Shown: piece by piece, positions 9,374 to 17,354 of the stretch
Numbering within the stretch: the first letter of the stretch is position 1
Layout of the letters: every line of letters begins with the position of its first letter
Source of the DNA: Bacillota bacterium
GTDB lineage: Bacteria; Bacillota; Clostridia; Oscillospirales; Acutalibacteraceae
Assembly (NCBI GenBank): GCA_023416955.1
Contig: JAEZGM010000019.1
Coordinates: forward strand, 1 to 64,000
DNA length: 64,000 bases
Reading direction: 5' to 3'
The notes under the pieces: model-generated
The model's database searches: none
What the model was told of the DNA's origin: nothing
Seen by the model: the letters and a program-made list of their open reading frames with translations, nothing else
Translations under genes and position numbers: made by a program

Positions 9374-9826
9374 ATGAGCAGCGAGTACAACGAAATCAAC
9401 CAATTCCTTGTAAAAGTATTCAACAGTATTCTCCGTACGGAGGAAGCCAGCCTGAAGAGCAAGGAATTTAAGAATCTTTCCATGCGTGAAATGCATGTGA
9501 TTGAGGCCGTCTGCGAAGCGACCGAGCAGGAACGGAACTCCGCTTCCGAAATTGCATTTGCGCAGAATGTGACTGCCGGAACGCTGACGACGACCGTCAG
9601 CACGCTGGAAAGAAAGGGCTTTGTCCTTCGCCGGCAGGATCAGCAGGATCGGCGGATGGTGCGTATTTTTCCTACGGAAAAAGGAAAAACTGCAAACGAG
9701 TTTCATCAGGAGTTTCATCATGAGATGGTATCCGCCATTATGTCGGCGCTGAGCGCCGACGAGCTGAAGGTCTTTGTCAAAGGGCTTGCCGCCGTGCAGC
9801 GCTTTTTTGAAAATAGTAAAAAATGA
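9374..9826 (+). CDS. MarR-family transcriptional regulator
   Basis: The 150-residue product is a winged-helix dimeric regulator. The recognition region SASEIAFAQNVTAGTLTTTVSTLERKGFVLR (about 57-87) is followed by the wing motif DQQDRRMVRIFPTEKGK. The general layout resembles FabT-type repressors of fatty-acid genes, and the next gene is a DegV-type fatty-acid-binding protein, which supports a lipid-related role; this is inference only. It is probably co-transcribed with degV, 15 bases downstream. An inverted repeat in its leader may be its own operator. Confidence 0.88.
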   Translation: MSSEYNEINQFLVKVFNSILRTEEASLKSKEFKNLSMREMHVIEAVCEATEQERNSASEIAFAQNVTAGTLTTTVSTLERKGFVLRRQDQQDRRMVRIFPTEKGKTANEFHQEFHHEMVSAIMSALSADELKVFVKGLAAVQRFFENSKK

Positions 9827-9841
9827 GCGAGGAATACGATC

Positions 9842-10681
9842 ATGGCAGTGAGAATCATTACGGACAGCACTTCGGATATTTCCCTCAAACAGCAAGAGGA
9901 GTACGATATTGAGGTCGTGCCGCTGCTTGTTCGTTTCGGGCAGGAGGAATACCTTGACGGCGTTACGCTGACAGGGGAAGAATTCTATGAAAAGCTGAGC
10001 GCCAGCGCGCAGCTGCCAACCACGGCGCAGGTTTCGCCCGAGCAGTTCGTAAAAGTCTTTCAGAAATACGGGGACGAGGACGAAATTGTCGGAATTTTCC
10101 TTTCCAGTGCAATGAGCGGTACCTACCAGTCGGCTGTGATCGCAAAAAATCTGCTGGGAAGAACCAATATCCATTTGGTCGATTCCCGCAATGTGACATT
10201 TGCGTTGGGACTTCTGGTGTTAGAAGCTTCAAGAATGCGCAATGACGGTTGCTCCGCACAGCGTATCTGTGAGGAAGTGACCGCGCTTATCGACCGTGTG
10301 CGCCTGTACGCGGTAGTGGATACCCTGAAGTACCTGAAAATGGGCGGGCGGCTGGCGCCTTCCGCGGCGCTGGTCGGCGCGGTGCTGCGCATCAAGCCGA
10401 TCATTACCATCAAAGACGGAATGGTCGATGTTGCGGAGAAAAAGCAGGGTACAAAGGCCGCCCTCGAAGCTGTGGCACAGCATTTTATGCAGGATCAGCC
10501 CGATTCCCGCCATCTGATCGTGTTCGGGGACTCCATAGCACCCGAATCGACGGAGAGGTTAAAAAAGCTGCTTTCCGGGCAATATAAACCAAGGAACAGC
10601 CGTACAATGGCGCTTGGCGCAACGGTCGGCACACACGCCGGCCCCGGCTGCGCGGGTGTCGCCTATATCGTACCTAAGTAA
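9842..10681 (+). CDS. DegV-family fatty-acid-binding protein
   Basis: The 279-residue product begins with the family signature RIITDSTSDISL, has TAQVSPEQF, the mid motif LSSAMSGTYQSA and LKMGGRLAPSAALVGAVLRIKPI. DegV/FakB proteins bind one fatty acid and, in many Firmicutes, present it to the kinase FakA for phosphorylation and phospholipid synthesis. No fakA is in the window. The stop codon TAA lies within the left end of an F2 repeat (AAGTAACCGC), so the last residues may have been set by that insertion. Confidence 0.92.
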   Translation: MAVRIITDSTSDISLKQQEEYDIEVVPLLVRFGQEEYLDGVTLTGEEFYEKLSASAQLPTTAQVSPEQFVKVFQKYGDEDEIVGIFLSSAMSGTYQSAVIAKNLLGRTNIHLVDSRNVTFALGLLVLEASRMRNDGCSAQRICEEVTALIDRVRLYAVVDTLKYLKMGGRLAPSAALVGAVLRIKPIITIKDGMVDVAEKKQGTKAALEAVAQHFMQDQPDSRHLIVFGDSIAPESTERLKKLLSGQYKPRNSRTMALGATVGTHAGPGCAGVAYIVPK

Positions 10682-10710
10682 CCGCTGATTAAGCTCATCA
10701 TCGTTTACTT
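10676..10710. repeat. F2 element, copy b (short form)
   Basis: AAGTAACCGCTGATTAA and CATCGTTTACTT are the two ends. The element contains the DegV stop codon. Confidence 0.8.
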
Positions 10711-10765
10711 AAAAAATAAGCGGCGCTGTGCGCGGTTCCTAACGGCAACGGAAAGGATGCGTACG

Positions 10766-11206
10766 ATGGACGTAAAACAGATTCAGAAAATTGCCGAAGT
10801 GATGCAAGGGAACGGATTGACCCTGCTGGAGCTGACGCAGGGCGACGTTTCCCTGCGCATGGAGCGCCAGCCCACTCAGAATATTATTATTCCCGCGCAG
10901 GGAATTTCGCCGGTTCTGGCGGAAGTGTCCGCCGCCGACCTGCCCGCGCGGGAACCCTCCGCCGTTACCTATGAGGTGAAAGCCCCGCTTGCCGGGAAGC
11001 TGTTTCTTTCCGACCCGCAGTCGGGCGGTCTGTTCGCGGCAGCGGGCGCGCGGGTAAAAAGCGAGGATACGCTCTGCCTGATCGAAGCGGCGGGAAAGCT
11101 GAATGAAATTCGGGCCGAATGCGGCGGCGAAATCACGGCGCTTTGCGTAGAAGATGGGCAGCAGGTGGAGCGCGGTCAGGTTTTGATGAAAATGGCGATG
11201 CGGTAA
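10766..11206 (+). CDS. Biotinyl-lipoyl-domain (BCCP-like) protein lacking the biotin lysine position
   Basis: The 146-residue product has an N-terminal helix (MDVKQIQKIAEVMQ), a variable linker and a C-terminal biotinyl domain beginning VKAPLAGKLFL. It resembles AccB, the biotin carrier of acetyl-CoA carboxylase. However, the hairpin that normally reads EAMKLMNEI here reads EAAGKLNEI: the lysine position is Gly and the Met before it is Ala, although a Lys follows one residue later. The protein may not be biotinylated. No other carboxylase subunit lies nearby. I chose the ATG at 10766 because GGAAAGG is nine bases upstream. Confidence 0.8.
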   Translation: MDVKQIQKIAEVMQGNGLTLLELTQGDVSLRMERQPTQNIIIPAQGISPVLAEVSAADLPAREPSAVTYEVKAPLAGKLFLSDPQSGGLFAAAGARVKSEDTLCLIEAAGKLNEIRAECGGEITALCVEDGQQVERGQVLMKMAMR

Positions 11207-11235
11207 GCAAGCGGAATTCCCGTCAATAAAACAAG

Positions 11236-11273
11236 AAATCAGCAGGCATTGAAAACATGTTTGCTGATTTTTT
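11236..11273 (+). terminator. Terminator after the BCCP-like gene
   Basis: The stem AAATCAGCA/TGCTGATTT is followed by a T run. Confidence 0.75.
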
Positions 11274-11342
11274 GCGTAATCAGCGCGAATCCGTTTAAAA
11301 ATAGGGAATTCCGTGCTAATATAGTATCGACGATTTTAAAAT

Positions 11343-11390
11343 AGCAATTCTGATTTTTAATCCGGACAAGGATTGAAAATTAGAATTGCC
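11343..11390. repeat. Inverted repeat in the leader of the NifS-like gene
   Basis: GCAATTCTGATTTTTAATCC and GGATTGAAAATTAGAATTGC are imperfect inverted arms around GGACAA. It could be a 5' leader hairpin or operator. Confidence 0.5.
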
Positions 11391-11457
11391 GAATGCGTTT
11401 TTACGTTTATCAAATTTCCTGTTAAAAAGTAAAAACGCTATAGGAGCAATGATTAAG

Positions 11458-12579
11458 ATGATCTATTTAGATTACGCGGCGAACACGCCAGTCTGTGAGG
11501 AAGCGCTGCGGACTTTCAGCGACGTGGCCCGTGAATATATTGCAAACCCGAGTTCCCCGCACCCCGCCGGGGCGGCGGCAAAGGAGCGGCTGGATGAAGC
11601 CACCGCGCAGATCGCGGCTTTGCTGAACGTGCGGGAGGACGAAATTATTTATACCTCCGGCGCGAGCGAGTCCAACAACCTTGCCATTAAGGGGGCGGCG
11701 GAGCAGTACCGGAAATTCGGCAAACACATCATTACCACGTTTTTGGAGCATTCCTCCGTCAACGGCGCAATGGCGGCGCTGCAGAACCGTGGCTTTGAGG
11801 TGGAGTATGTCGGCGTGACCTCCGACGGCCTTGTGGATTTGGAAGCGCTTGAAGAACTGCTGCGCGACGACACCATTCTGGTTTCCGTCTGCTATGTAGA
11901 CAGCGAAATCGGGCTTTGCCAGCAGATTGATAAAATTGCGGAGCTTGTCAAGCGCCATCCCCACTGCCTGTTCCATGTGGACGCGACACAGGCGGCGGGC
12001 AAAATTCCGCTGGAGCTGGAGAATGTAGACTTGGCGACGTTCGCGCCCCATAAATTTTACGGGCTGAACGGCTGCGGCGTTTCGGTGAAAAAACAGGACG
12101 TGCTGCTGGAACCACAGATTCACGGGGGAATCAGCACCACCCCGTTCCGAAGCGGAACGCCCGCGCTGGCATTAATTGCTTCCACCGCTGCGGCGCTTTC
12201 CACCGCTTATGAGCAGATGGACGCGCGTTACGCGCGGGTCAAAGAGCTGAATACCGCGCTGCGCAGCGCGTTCGCGAAATACCCGAATATTACGGTGAAC
12301 AGCACGGAGCATTCGGTACCGTTTATTTTAAATATCAGCATCAGCGGGGCAAAGGGGGAGCAGTTCCAGTCGGAACTGGCGGAACAGGGCATCTGCCTTT
12401 CCACCAAGTCGGCGTGCTGTGCGCCCAACACGGTTTCGCGCCCGGTGTTCGCGCTGACAAAAAACCGGAAAGCCGCGCTTTCCACGCTGCGCGTCAGCCT
12501 GAGCCACCTGACGACCGATGAGGAAATAGCGGAATTCCTGTCGCGCTTTGATGATTGTATCCGCAAATTTGTGCGATAA
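11458..12579 (+). CDS. Cysteine desulfurase / class V aminotransferase (NifS-like)
   Basis: The 373-residue PLP enzyme starts MIYLDYAANTP, the hallmark of the NifS/IscS family, which takes sulfur from cysteine. Visible landmarks are TSGASESNNLAIKG, the HVDATQAAGK aspartate region, the PLP lysine in APHKFYGLNG, and a Cys-containing loop KSACCAPN near residue 320 that could carry the persulfide. The next gene is a TtcA-like thiolation enzyme 14 bases downstream, so this enzyme probably supplies its sulfur. An ATG three codons earlier is an alternative start; TAGGAGCA lies upstream of both. Confidence 0.9.
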   Translation: MIYLDYAANTPVCEEALRTFSDVAREYIANPSSPHPAGAAAKERLDEATAQIAALLNVREDEIIYTSGASESNNLAIKGAAEQYRKFGKHIITTFLEHSSVNGAMAALQNRGFEVEYVGVTSDGLVDLEALEELLRDDTILVSVCYVDSEIGLCQQIDKIAELVKRHPHCLFHVDATQAAGKIPLELENVDLATFAPHKFYGLNGCGVSVKKQDVLLEPQIHGGISTTPFRSGTPALALIASTAAALSTAYEQMDARYARVKELNTALRSAFAKYPNITVNSTEHSVPFILNISISGAKGEQFQSELAEQGICLSTKSACCAPNTVSRPVFALTKNRKAALSTLRVSLSHLTTDEEIAEFLSRFDDCIRKFVR

Positions 12580-12593
12580 AGGGAGCCGAACCG

Positions 12594-13427
12594 ATGGAAA
12601 AATACGAACAAGCAGAGCGGAGCATCATTAAGAAATACCGCAGGGAAATCTGGATTCCGTTTATCTCCGCCATCAAGGAATACAAGCTGATTCAGGAGGG
12701 CGACAAAATCGCCGTATGCATTTCCGGCGGCAAGGATTCCATGCTGATGGCGAAATGCATTCAGCACCTTCAAAAATACAGCGAGTTCCCGTTTGAAGCG
12801 GAGTACCTTGTGATGGACCCGGGCTATAACGCGGTGAACCGCCGGCGGATTGTGGATAACGCGGAAAGCCTTCAGATTCCGATTAAGATATTTGAAACCA
12901 ATATTTTTGACATAGTCGCAAATGTTGACCAGTCCCCGTGCTACCTTTGCGCGAAAATGCGCCGGGGGCATTTGTACAAGCACGCGCAGGACCTTGGCTG
13001 CAACAAAATCGCGCTGGGACATCATTTTGACGACGTGATTGAAACCGTGCTGATGAGCATGTTGTACGGCGGCGAATTCAAGACTATGATGCCGAAGCTG
13101 CACAGTACCAATTACCCCGGCATGGAGCTGATTCGCCCGATGTACATGGTGAAGGAAGCGGACATCATCGCGTGGAGGCGCTACAACGATCTGCAATTTA
13201 TCCAGTGCGCCTGCCGTTTTACCGAAAACTGTGTTTTGGGCGACAACGGCGGCGGCTCGAAACGGCAGGAAATGAAGGAACTGATTAAAAAATTCCGCAA
13301 GACGAATTCCAGCATCGATAAAAATATTTTTAACAGCATTCATAATGTGAATCTGGAGACGGTCATCGGCTATCACACCGGTGAGGAAAAACACAGCTTT
13401 CTGGACGAGTACGAAGGAAAGAAATAA
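12594..13427 (+). CDS. TtcA/TtuA-family tRNA thiolation enzyme (PP-loop ATPase)
   Basis: The 277-residue product has the PP-loop SGGKDSM for ATP binding near residue 46, a CYLCAKMRRG motif near 115, GHHFDDVIETVLM, and a later CACRF. These match tRNA 2-thiocytidine synthetases, in which conserved Cys residues hold an iron-sulfur cluster and ATP activates the tRNA base. Which base is modified cannot be told. GGGAG lies before the ATG at 12594. Pairing with the NifS-like gene makes a two-gene sulfur-transfer unit closed by a terminator. Confidence 0.88.
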   Translation: MEKYEQAERSIIKKYRREIWIPFISAIKEYKLIQEGDKIAVCISGGKDSMLMAKCIQHLQKYSEFPFEAEYLVMDPGYNAVNRRRIVDNAESLQIPIKIFETNIFDIVANVDQSPCYLCAKMRRGHLYKHAQDLGCNKIALGHHFDDVIETVLMSMLYGGEFKTMMPKLHSTNYPGMELIRPMYMVKEADIIAWRRYNDLQFIQCACRFTENCVLGDNGGGSKRQEMKELIKKFRKTNSSIDKNIFNSIHNVNLETVIGYHTGEEKHSFLDEYEGKK

Positions 13428-13430
13428 TAA

Positions 13431-13474
13431 AAAGACGAACCTCCGCCGATTGTTTCAGGTGGAGGTTCGTCTTT
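13431..13474. terminator. Bidirectional terminator
   Basis: AAAGACGAACCTCC and GGAGGTTCGTCTTT form a 14-base-pair stem between two converging genes. Confidence 0.85.
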
Positions 13475-13487
13475 CGTGTAATATATT

Positions 13488-14687
13488 TTAATTCGTCCGT
13501 TTTTTTGCGTCGCCGGAATAGAGCTTTGTCAGCGTGTTGACATCGGCAACACCGGTGACCTCAATCCCGTTCAGGTATTGGAAATCCTTCACGCTCTGTT
13601 CGGTTGCTTCGGCGTATAACCCGCTCGGCTTCACAAACATGTAGCCAAGCTCCTGCAAGCGGTTCTGCATTTTCAGTACATCGGCGTTCTGGTCGCCTTT
13701 TTTCAGCGCGGTCAATGTACCGGAAGAAGTTGAAGAAGAGGAAGAGCCGCTGCCGGAAGATACTGTCGCGTCGGGAACATCCGAAGCGGTACTTTTGAGC
13801 AGTTCAGGGTAAACGGTACCTGCCATAAAGCTGACGGCATCTACAATATTCCTGCCTTGCAGCAGCATCTGGTTCGGGTCCATTTCATACACGCGGCCTT
13901 GTTTGACAGCAGTCAGCTTTTTGTATTCCTCCGAAGCGCTCAGCTGCGCTTTCACGCCGGTCGGACAGAATATGTATTTCGGGTCGGCGCGCAGCAGGGA
14001 CTCAATATCCATTTTATTTCCCGTACCGTCGGAAGCGGCATTCACCAGGCCGGCGGCCTCAATCAGCTTGCCCTCCAGCGTGTCGCCCGTTACGACGCCG
14101 CCCTTGGTATCGTACAGGTAAGCAACGGTGGTCAGCACCTTGGATTCGGGGATAATGCGGCTGATGTCGTCAATCGTCAGAAAAATGCTCTGCGAAACCT
14201 TTTTACCGCGCTCATAGCCGGTTTTCGCGCCTTGCAGCGCGGCGCCGACATTGGAATACAGGCGGTCAAGGTCCTCCCGGTTTGTCGCACGGTCGATTTT
14301 CAGCACGGTAACGCCTTCCTTCTGCATGGCGTTCAGCTCGTTTTCCGTCAGGAAGCTGTCGGTCAGCACTAGGTCGGCGCCAAGGCTTTTTATTTTTGCA
14401 GCGTCGTCCGCGGTTACGTTCGGCAGCGCGGAAAGGTCGCTCTGGGTGCATTGCTCGCTTTTTGCTTTCAGCTGAATTTCATAGTCCATAGAAAGGATTA
14501 CATCCGCCAGGTTGGGCGAGAGCACCACCACCCCGGTAGGCTTTTGCTTCAATGTGACGGTTCCAATGGTCACGGGGTAATCCTCTGTTCCCGCGCCGGA
14601 GGAAATGTCGTTTTTCGGGCCGCATCCCGCAAAGACCGCGGCTGTTAGGCAGACGCTCAGAAATGCCGCCGTAATTTTTTTCAGCAT
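13488..14687 (-). CDS. Lipoprotein: BtuF/FhuD-type metal-chelate binding domain fused to a peptidoglycan-binding domain
   Basis: The 399-residue product has a lipoprotein signal with the lipobox AAVFAGC (Cys at residue 21). Residues about 35-290 are a Peripla_BP_2-type fold (VVVLSPNLADVILSMD, ADLVLTDSF, DTKGGVVTGDTLEGKLIEAAGLVNA), as in cobalamin or siderophore receptors. A Ser/Thr-rich linker follows, then a C-terminal PG_binding_1 domain (LKKGDQNADVLKMQNRLQELGYM ends near residue 355). No permease or ATPase lies nearby. A binding protein carrying a cell-wall anchor is unusual. AGGAGAACAAT precedes the ATG. Confidence 0.88.
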   Translation of the reverse strand: MLKKITAAFLSVCLTAAVFAGCGPKNDISSGAGTEDYPVTIGTVTLKQKPTGVVVLSPNLADVILSMDYEIQLKAKSEQCTQSDLSALPNVTADDAAKIKSLGADLVLTDSFLTENELNAMQKEGVTVLKIDRATNREDLDRLYSNVGAALQGAKTGYERGKKVSQSIFLTIDDISRIIPESKVLTTVAYLYDTKGGVVTGDTLEGKLIEAAGLVNAASDGTGNKMDIESLLRADPKYIFCPTGVKAQLSASEEYKKLTAVKQGRVYEMDPNQMLLQGRNIVDAVSFMAGTVYPELLKSTASDVPDATVSSGSGSSSSSTSSGTLTALKKGDQNADVLKMQNRLQELGYMFVKPSGLYAEATEQSVKDFQYLNGIEVTGVADVNTLTKLYSGDAKKRTN

Positions 14688-14705
14688 ATTGTTCTCCTTT
14701 TCTCT

Positions 14706-14798
14706 AGGTACACGATGATTAAGTCGCTAGACAGCAATTCGAAGCCGTGAAAATACTGGACTGAGCAGCTTCAGAATTGCTTTAATCAGCGGCTACCT
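14706..14798. repeat. F2 element, copy c (long form)
   Basis: AGGTACACGATGATTAAG at the left and TTAATCAGCGGCTACCT at the right, with an inner hairpin AGCAATTC/GAATTGC. The interior matches copies d and f. It directly abuts an F3 element. Confidence 0.85.
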
Positions 14799-14949
14799 AG
14801 GTCTTGTTTGTAAAAAGAAAAACGACGGAATAAAACCCATAAACGTAAGTTTTATTCCGGTTTTTCTATCTGAATTCAAAGTAAATCCGCTTGATTCCAC
14901 GATATCTTAGTGATTTGCGCAATTCTCACCATTTTGCAAACAAGCCCTA
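14798..14949. repeat. F3 element, copy 2 (152-base form)
   Basis: TAGGTCTTGTTTGTAAAA and TTTTGCAAACAAGCCCTA are the ends. The long form has an added inner hairpin (AAAAACGACGGAATAAAACC / GGTTTTTC region) shared with the copy at 39264. Its last three bases form the stop codon of the DUF815 gene. Confidence 0.85.
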
Positions 14950-16191
14950 AATCAATGGTTGGCCAAGCTGCAAACGCGCCTGCGCAGCGTCAATAAACTG
15001 CCGCGCGCACCGGGGGGAACGCCCCGCGCGTTCCGTTGCCCAGCGTTCCGCCGCAAGCTCCAGTGTATCGGCAGAAACCGCAAGACTGCGCTGTGTGGCG
15101 AGCGCGTGCACAATTTCAAGGTACTCGTCTTTGCCGGGGCTGGTGAAGCGAACCGACAGTCCGAACCGGTCGGCAAGCGAAAGGCTTTCCTGCATGGTGT
15201 CGCCCCGGTGAATTTCGTCCCCTTCCCGGTCGGAAAAGGTCTCGCGCACCAGATGGCGGCGGTTCGACGTGGCGTAAATCAGTGTGTTTTCGGGACGGGC
15301 GGCAAGCCCGCCCTCCAGTACCGCCTTTAGCGCGGCATATGTATCGTTCTGTTTTGAAAAGGACAGGTCGTCAATAAAAATGATAAATTTCATGGGGATT
15401 CCGGCAATGCGGTCAACAAGCAGCGGAAAGTCCATCAGCGATTCCTTGGGCATTTCAATAACGCGCAGTCCCTGCGTGTAATACGCATTGAGGATGGCTT
15501 TCACCGTCGAGGATTTTCCCGTTCCGCGGTCGCCGTAAAGCAGGCAGTTGTTCGCGGGGGCGCCTTGTAAAAAGGCAATCGTATTGTCAGTAACCGCCGC
15601 GCGCTGAAGCTCGTACCCTTTCAGGTCGGAAAGAGCTGTTCTGTCGGGGTAAGCAACTGGCTCAATATTTTGATTGCGCCAGATAAACGCGCGATAGCGG
15701 GCGTACATGCCGCATCCGTTTTCACGGTAATAAGCGGCCATGTTCCGTATGCCGGTCTCTAAATCGCCCTTGAGTGCAGCAGCCGGTTCCCCTGTTTTCC
15801 AGACGGGCAGGTCAAGCTGCGCGGCCTCTTTCCCGAAAGGAAGGTCTTCCAAAAGCATTTGCGGCGTAAGGGAGGAGACTTCGAGAATGCTGCGCAGGTC
15901 GCGCTCCACCGCCCGCATCAGCGGCGCGTCAAACTCCGCCCGCCCTGCGGCCGCCGCAAGCGAGAACGGGTTTTCATCGTACAGCGCCGTTCCGGTCAGG
16001 CAGCCTGTCAGGTTTTCGCTGTAGCCGCGCGCACAGAGCGCCGCAAAAAAATCGCCCCAGGCGTTCAGAAATTCCTGCTCCGTGTCGGCCCACAGCAGCC
16101 GGTACAGCGCCTTCGGAACCGTGCGGTTTAGGATACCCTTGTAAACCGACAGAGAAGCCAGTTTTCTGGCGGCGAGCTTACTTTGATTCAT
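14947..16191 (-). CDS. DUF815 AAA+ ATPase
   Basis: The 414-residue product has a variable N-terminal half and a P-loop YGDRGTGKSSTV near residue 225. This is followed by the Walker B FIIFIDDLSF, the motif RPENTLIYATSNRRHLV and the family signature DRFGLSVRF. DUF815 proteins are predicted AAA+ ATPases found beside many different genes, with no settled function. The ATG at 16191 has GGGGGA eight bases upstream. The TAG stop is part of the end of an F3 repeat, so the C-terminus may have been trimmed by that insertion. Confidence 0.9.
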   Translation of the reverse strand: MNQSKLAARKLASLSVYKGILNRTVPKALYRLLWADTEQEFLNAWGDFFAALCARGYSENLTGCLTGTALYDENPFSLAAAAGRAEFDAPLMRAVERDLRSILEVSSLTPQMLLEDLPFGKEAAQLDLPVWKTGEPAAALKGDLETGIRNMAAYYRENGCGMYARYRAFIWRNQNIEPVAYPDRTALSDLKGYELQRAAVTDNTIAFLQGAPANNCLLYGDRGTGKSSTVKAILNAYYTQGLRVIEMPKESLMDFPLLVDRIAGIPMKFIIFIDDLSFSKQNDTYAALKAVLEGGLAARPENTLIYATSNRRHLVRETFSDREGDEIHRGDTMQESLSLADRFGLSVRFTSPGKDEYLEIVHALATQRSLAVSADTLELAAERWATERAGRSPRCARQFIDAAQARLQLGQPLI

Positions 16192-16300
16192 ATTCAAAAT
16201 CCCCCATGTTGTGAATGGATCGCCTTCAATATTTCGAAAATACTTAGTTGTATTGTACCCTTATCGCGGTAATTATGTCAAGTTGTGTCGGACAATTGGG

Positions 16301-16329
16301 TTGCGATTCCAAAAATTATTTGATAATAT
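16301..16329 (+). promoter_or_regulatory. Promoter of the lipoprotein gene
   Basis: TTGCGA at 16301-16306 and TAATAT at 16324-16329 are separated by 17 bases. It lies about 75 bases before the ATG at 16405. Confidence 0.55.
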
Positions 16330-16404
16330 ATACAATATTGGGCATTGCAAATGGCTGTATGAGACGGCCGCACAAAATCCTGTGCCCGGGAAAGATGGTA
16401 CTGC

Positions 16405-17235
16405 ATGAAACGGAATCGGATTGTCGGCCTGCTGCTTGCCGCCGTTACGGCTTTTTCTCTGGCCGCCTGCGGCGGTGGAGAAAAAAATGAGGATGCCGGC
16501 GTGCTGCTGCGGGAAGCCAAGGCAAACGCGGGGGCAATAACCGGCTGTACCGCCGTCATTCGAAATACATTGGAATTTTCGGTGAACGGGAGGCAGCAGC
16601 GCGTTCAGACCGGAAACGATATTGTGTATCAGGCGGAGCCTTTTGCGCTGAAGTCCACGCAAACCTCGCTGCTCGGGGGAAAAACCTCCTCCAATACGGT
16701 TTATAATGTGACGGATCATGACGGAATCTGGTTTTACGCGCAGTCCGGGGACCAGTGGCAGAAAACACCTGCCGGGGCAATTGATACGACGCCGTTCCGT
16801 CAAGTTGATATTCTGCGCCTGTTGAACAGCGTAAAAGGGCAGAAATATGTGCGTGAAGCCGACTTGGACTTCGGTAAGGCATATAAGCTTGAGCTGACGT
16901 TTGACAGCGAGGTGCTGCGCGGTACAGTCGAAAATATTGTGACCGCGGCGGGAATCGGAGAAGGCTCCAACACGGTGGTGCAAACGCTGCTCGACAGCGC
17001 GGGCGATCTTTACGGATATGGTTATATTGATGAAAAGACAAATCAAATTGTAAAACTGGAGTTGGACGCAACACAAAGCGTAAACCGGATTTTTCAGAAC
17101 ATTGACGGAAGCAGCGCAAAGGTTGTGGTGACTAAGTGCGTGACAGAGGGAACGATACAGAACATCGGAAAACAGCCCGAGGTTCAGCTGCCCGCGCAGG
17201 CCGCCGCCGCCGCCGCAGTTCAGGCGCAGGGATAA
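16405..17235 (+). CDS. Lipoprotein of unknown function (LppX/DUF6612-like shape)
   Basis: The 276-residue product has a lipoprotein signal with lipobox FSLAAC (Cys at about residue 21) followed by GGG. The mature part has the pattern of lipoprotein carrier-like folds: TVIRNTLEFSVNG, DHDGIWFYAQSGDQWQKT, and a C-terminal GYGYIDEKTNQIVKLEL repeat unit. It ends in an Ala/Gln-rich tail. These features suit an extracytoplasmic protein that binds a hydrophobic molecule, but this is only inferred. It is flanked by a promoter and a terminator as a single gene. Confidence 0.8.
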   Translation: MKRNRIVGLLLAAVTAFSLAACGGGEKNEDAGVLLREAKANAGAITGCTAVIRNTLEFSVNGRQQRVQTGNDIVYQAEPFALKSTQTSLLGGKTSSNTVYNVTDHDGIWFYAQSGDQWQKTPAGAIDTTPFRQVDILRLLNSVKGQKYVREADLDFGKAYKLELTFDSEVLRGTVENIVTAAGIGEGSNTVVQTLLDSAGDLYGYGYIDEKTNQIVKLELDATQSVNRIFQNIDGSSAKVVVTKCVTEGTIQNIGKQPEVQLPAQAAAAAAVQAQG

Positions 17236-17272
17236 TGTTTTGCACATAGCTGCGGGAAAATAAAAAATAAAG

Positions 17273-17319
17273 AAGCAGCAGCCCGAAACAGATAGAATCG
17301 TTTCGGGCTGCTGCTTTTT
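17273..17319. terminator. Bidirectional terminator
   Basis: AAGCAGCAGCCCGAAAC and GTTTCGGGCTGCTGCTT form a 17-base-pair stem followed by TTTTT. Confidence 0.88.
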
Positions 17320-17330
17320 GGATCATACCG

Positions 17331-17354
17331 AGCTTTGTTTATAAACAAGGTCTA
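17331..17354. repeat. F3-end remnant
   Basis: AGCTTTGTTTATAAACAAGGTCTA is made of two joined F3-like ends. The last three bases provide the TAG stop of the GerQ-like gene on the minus strand. Confidence 0.5.
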
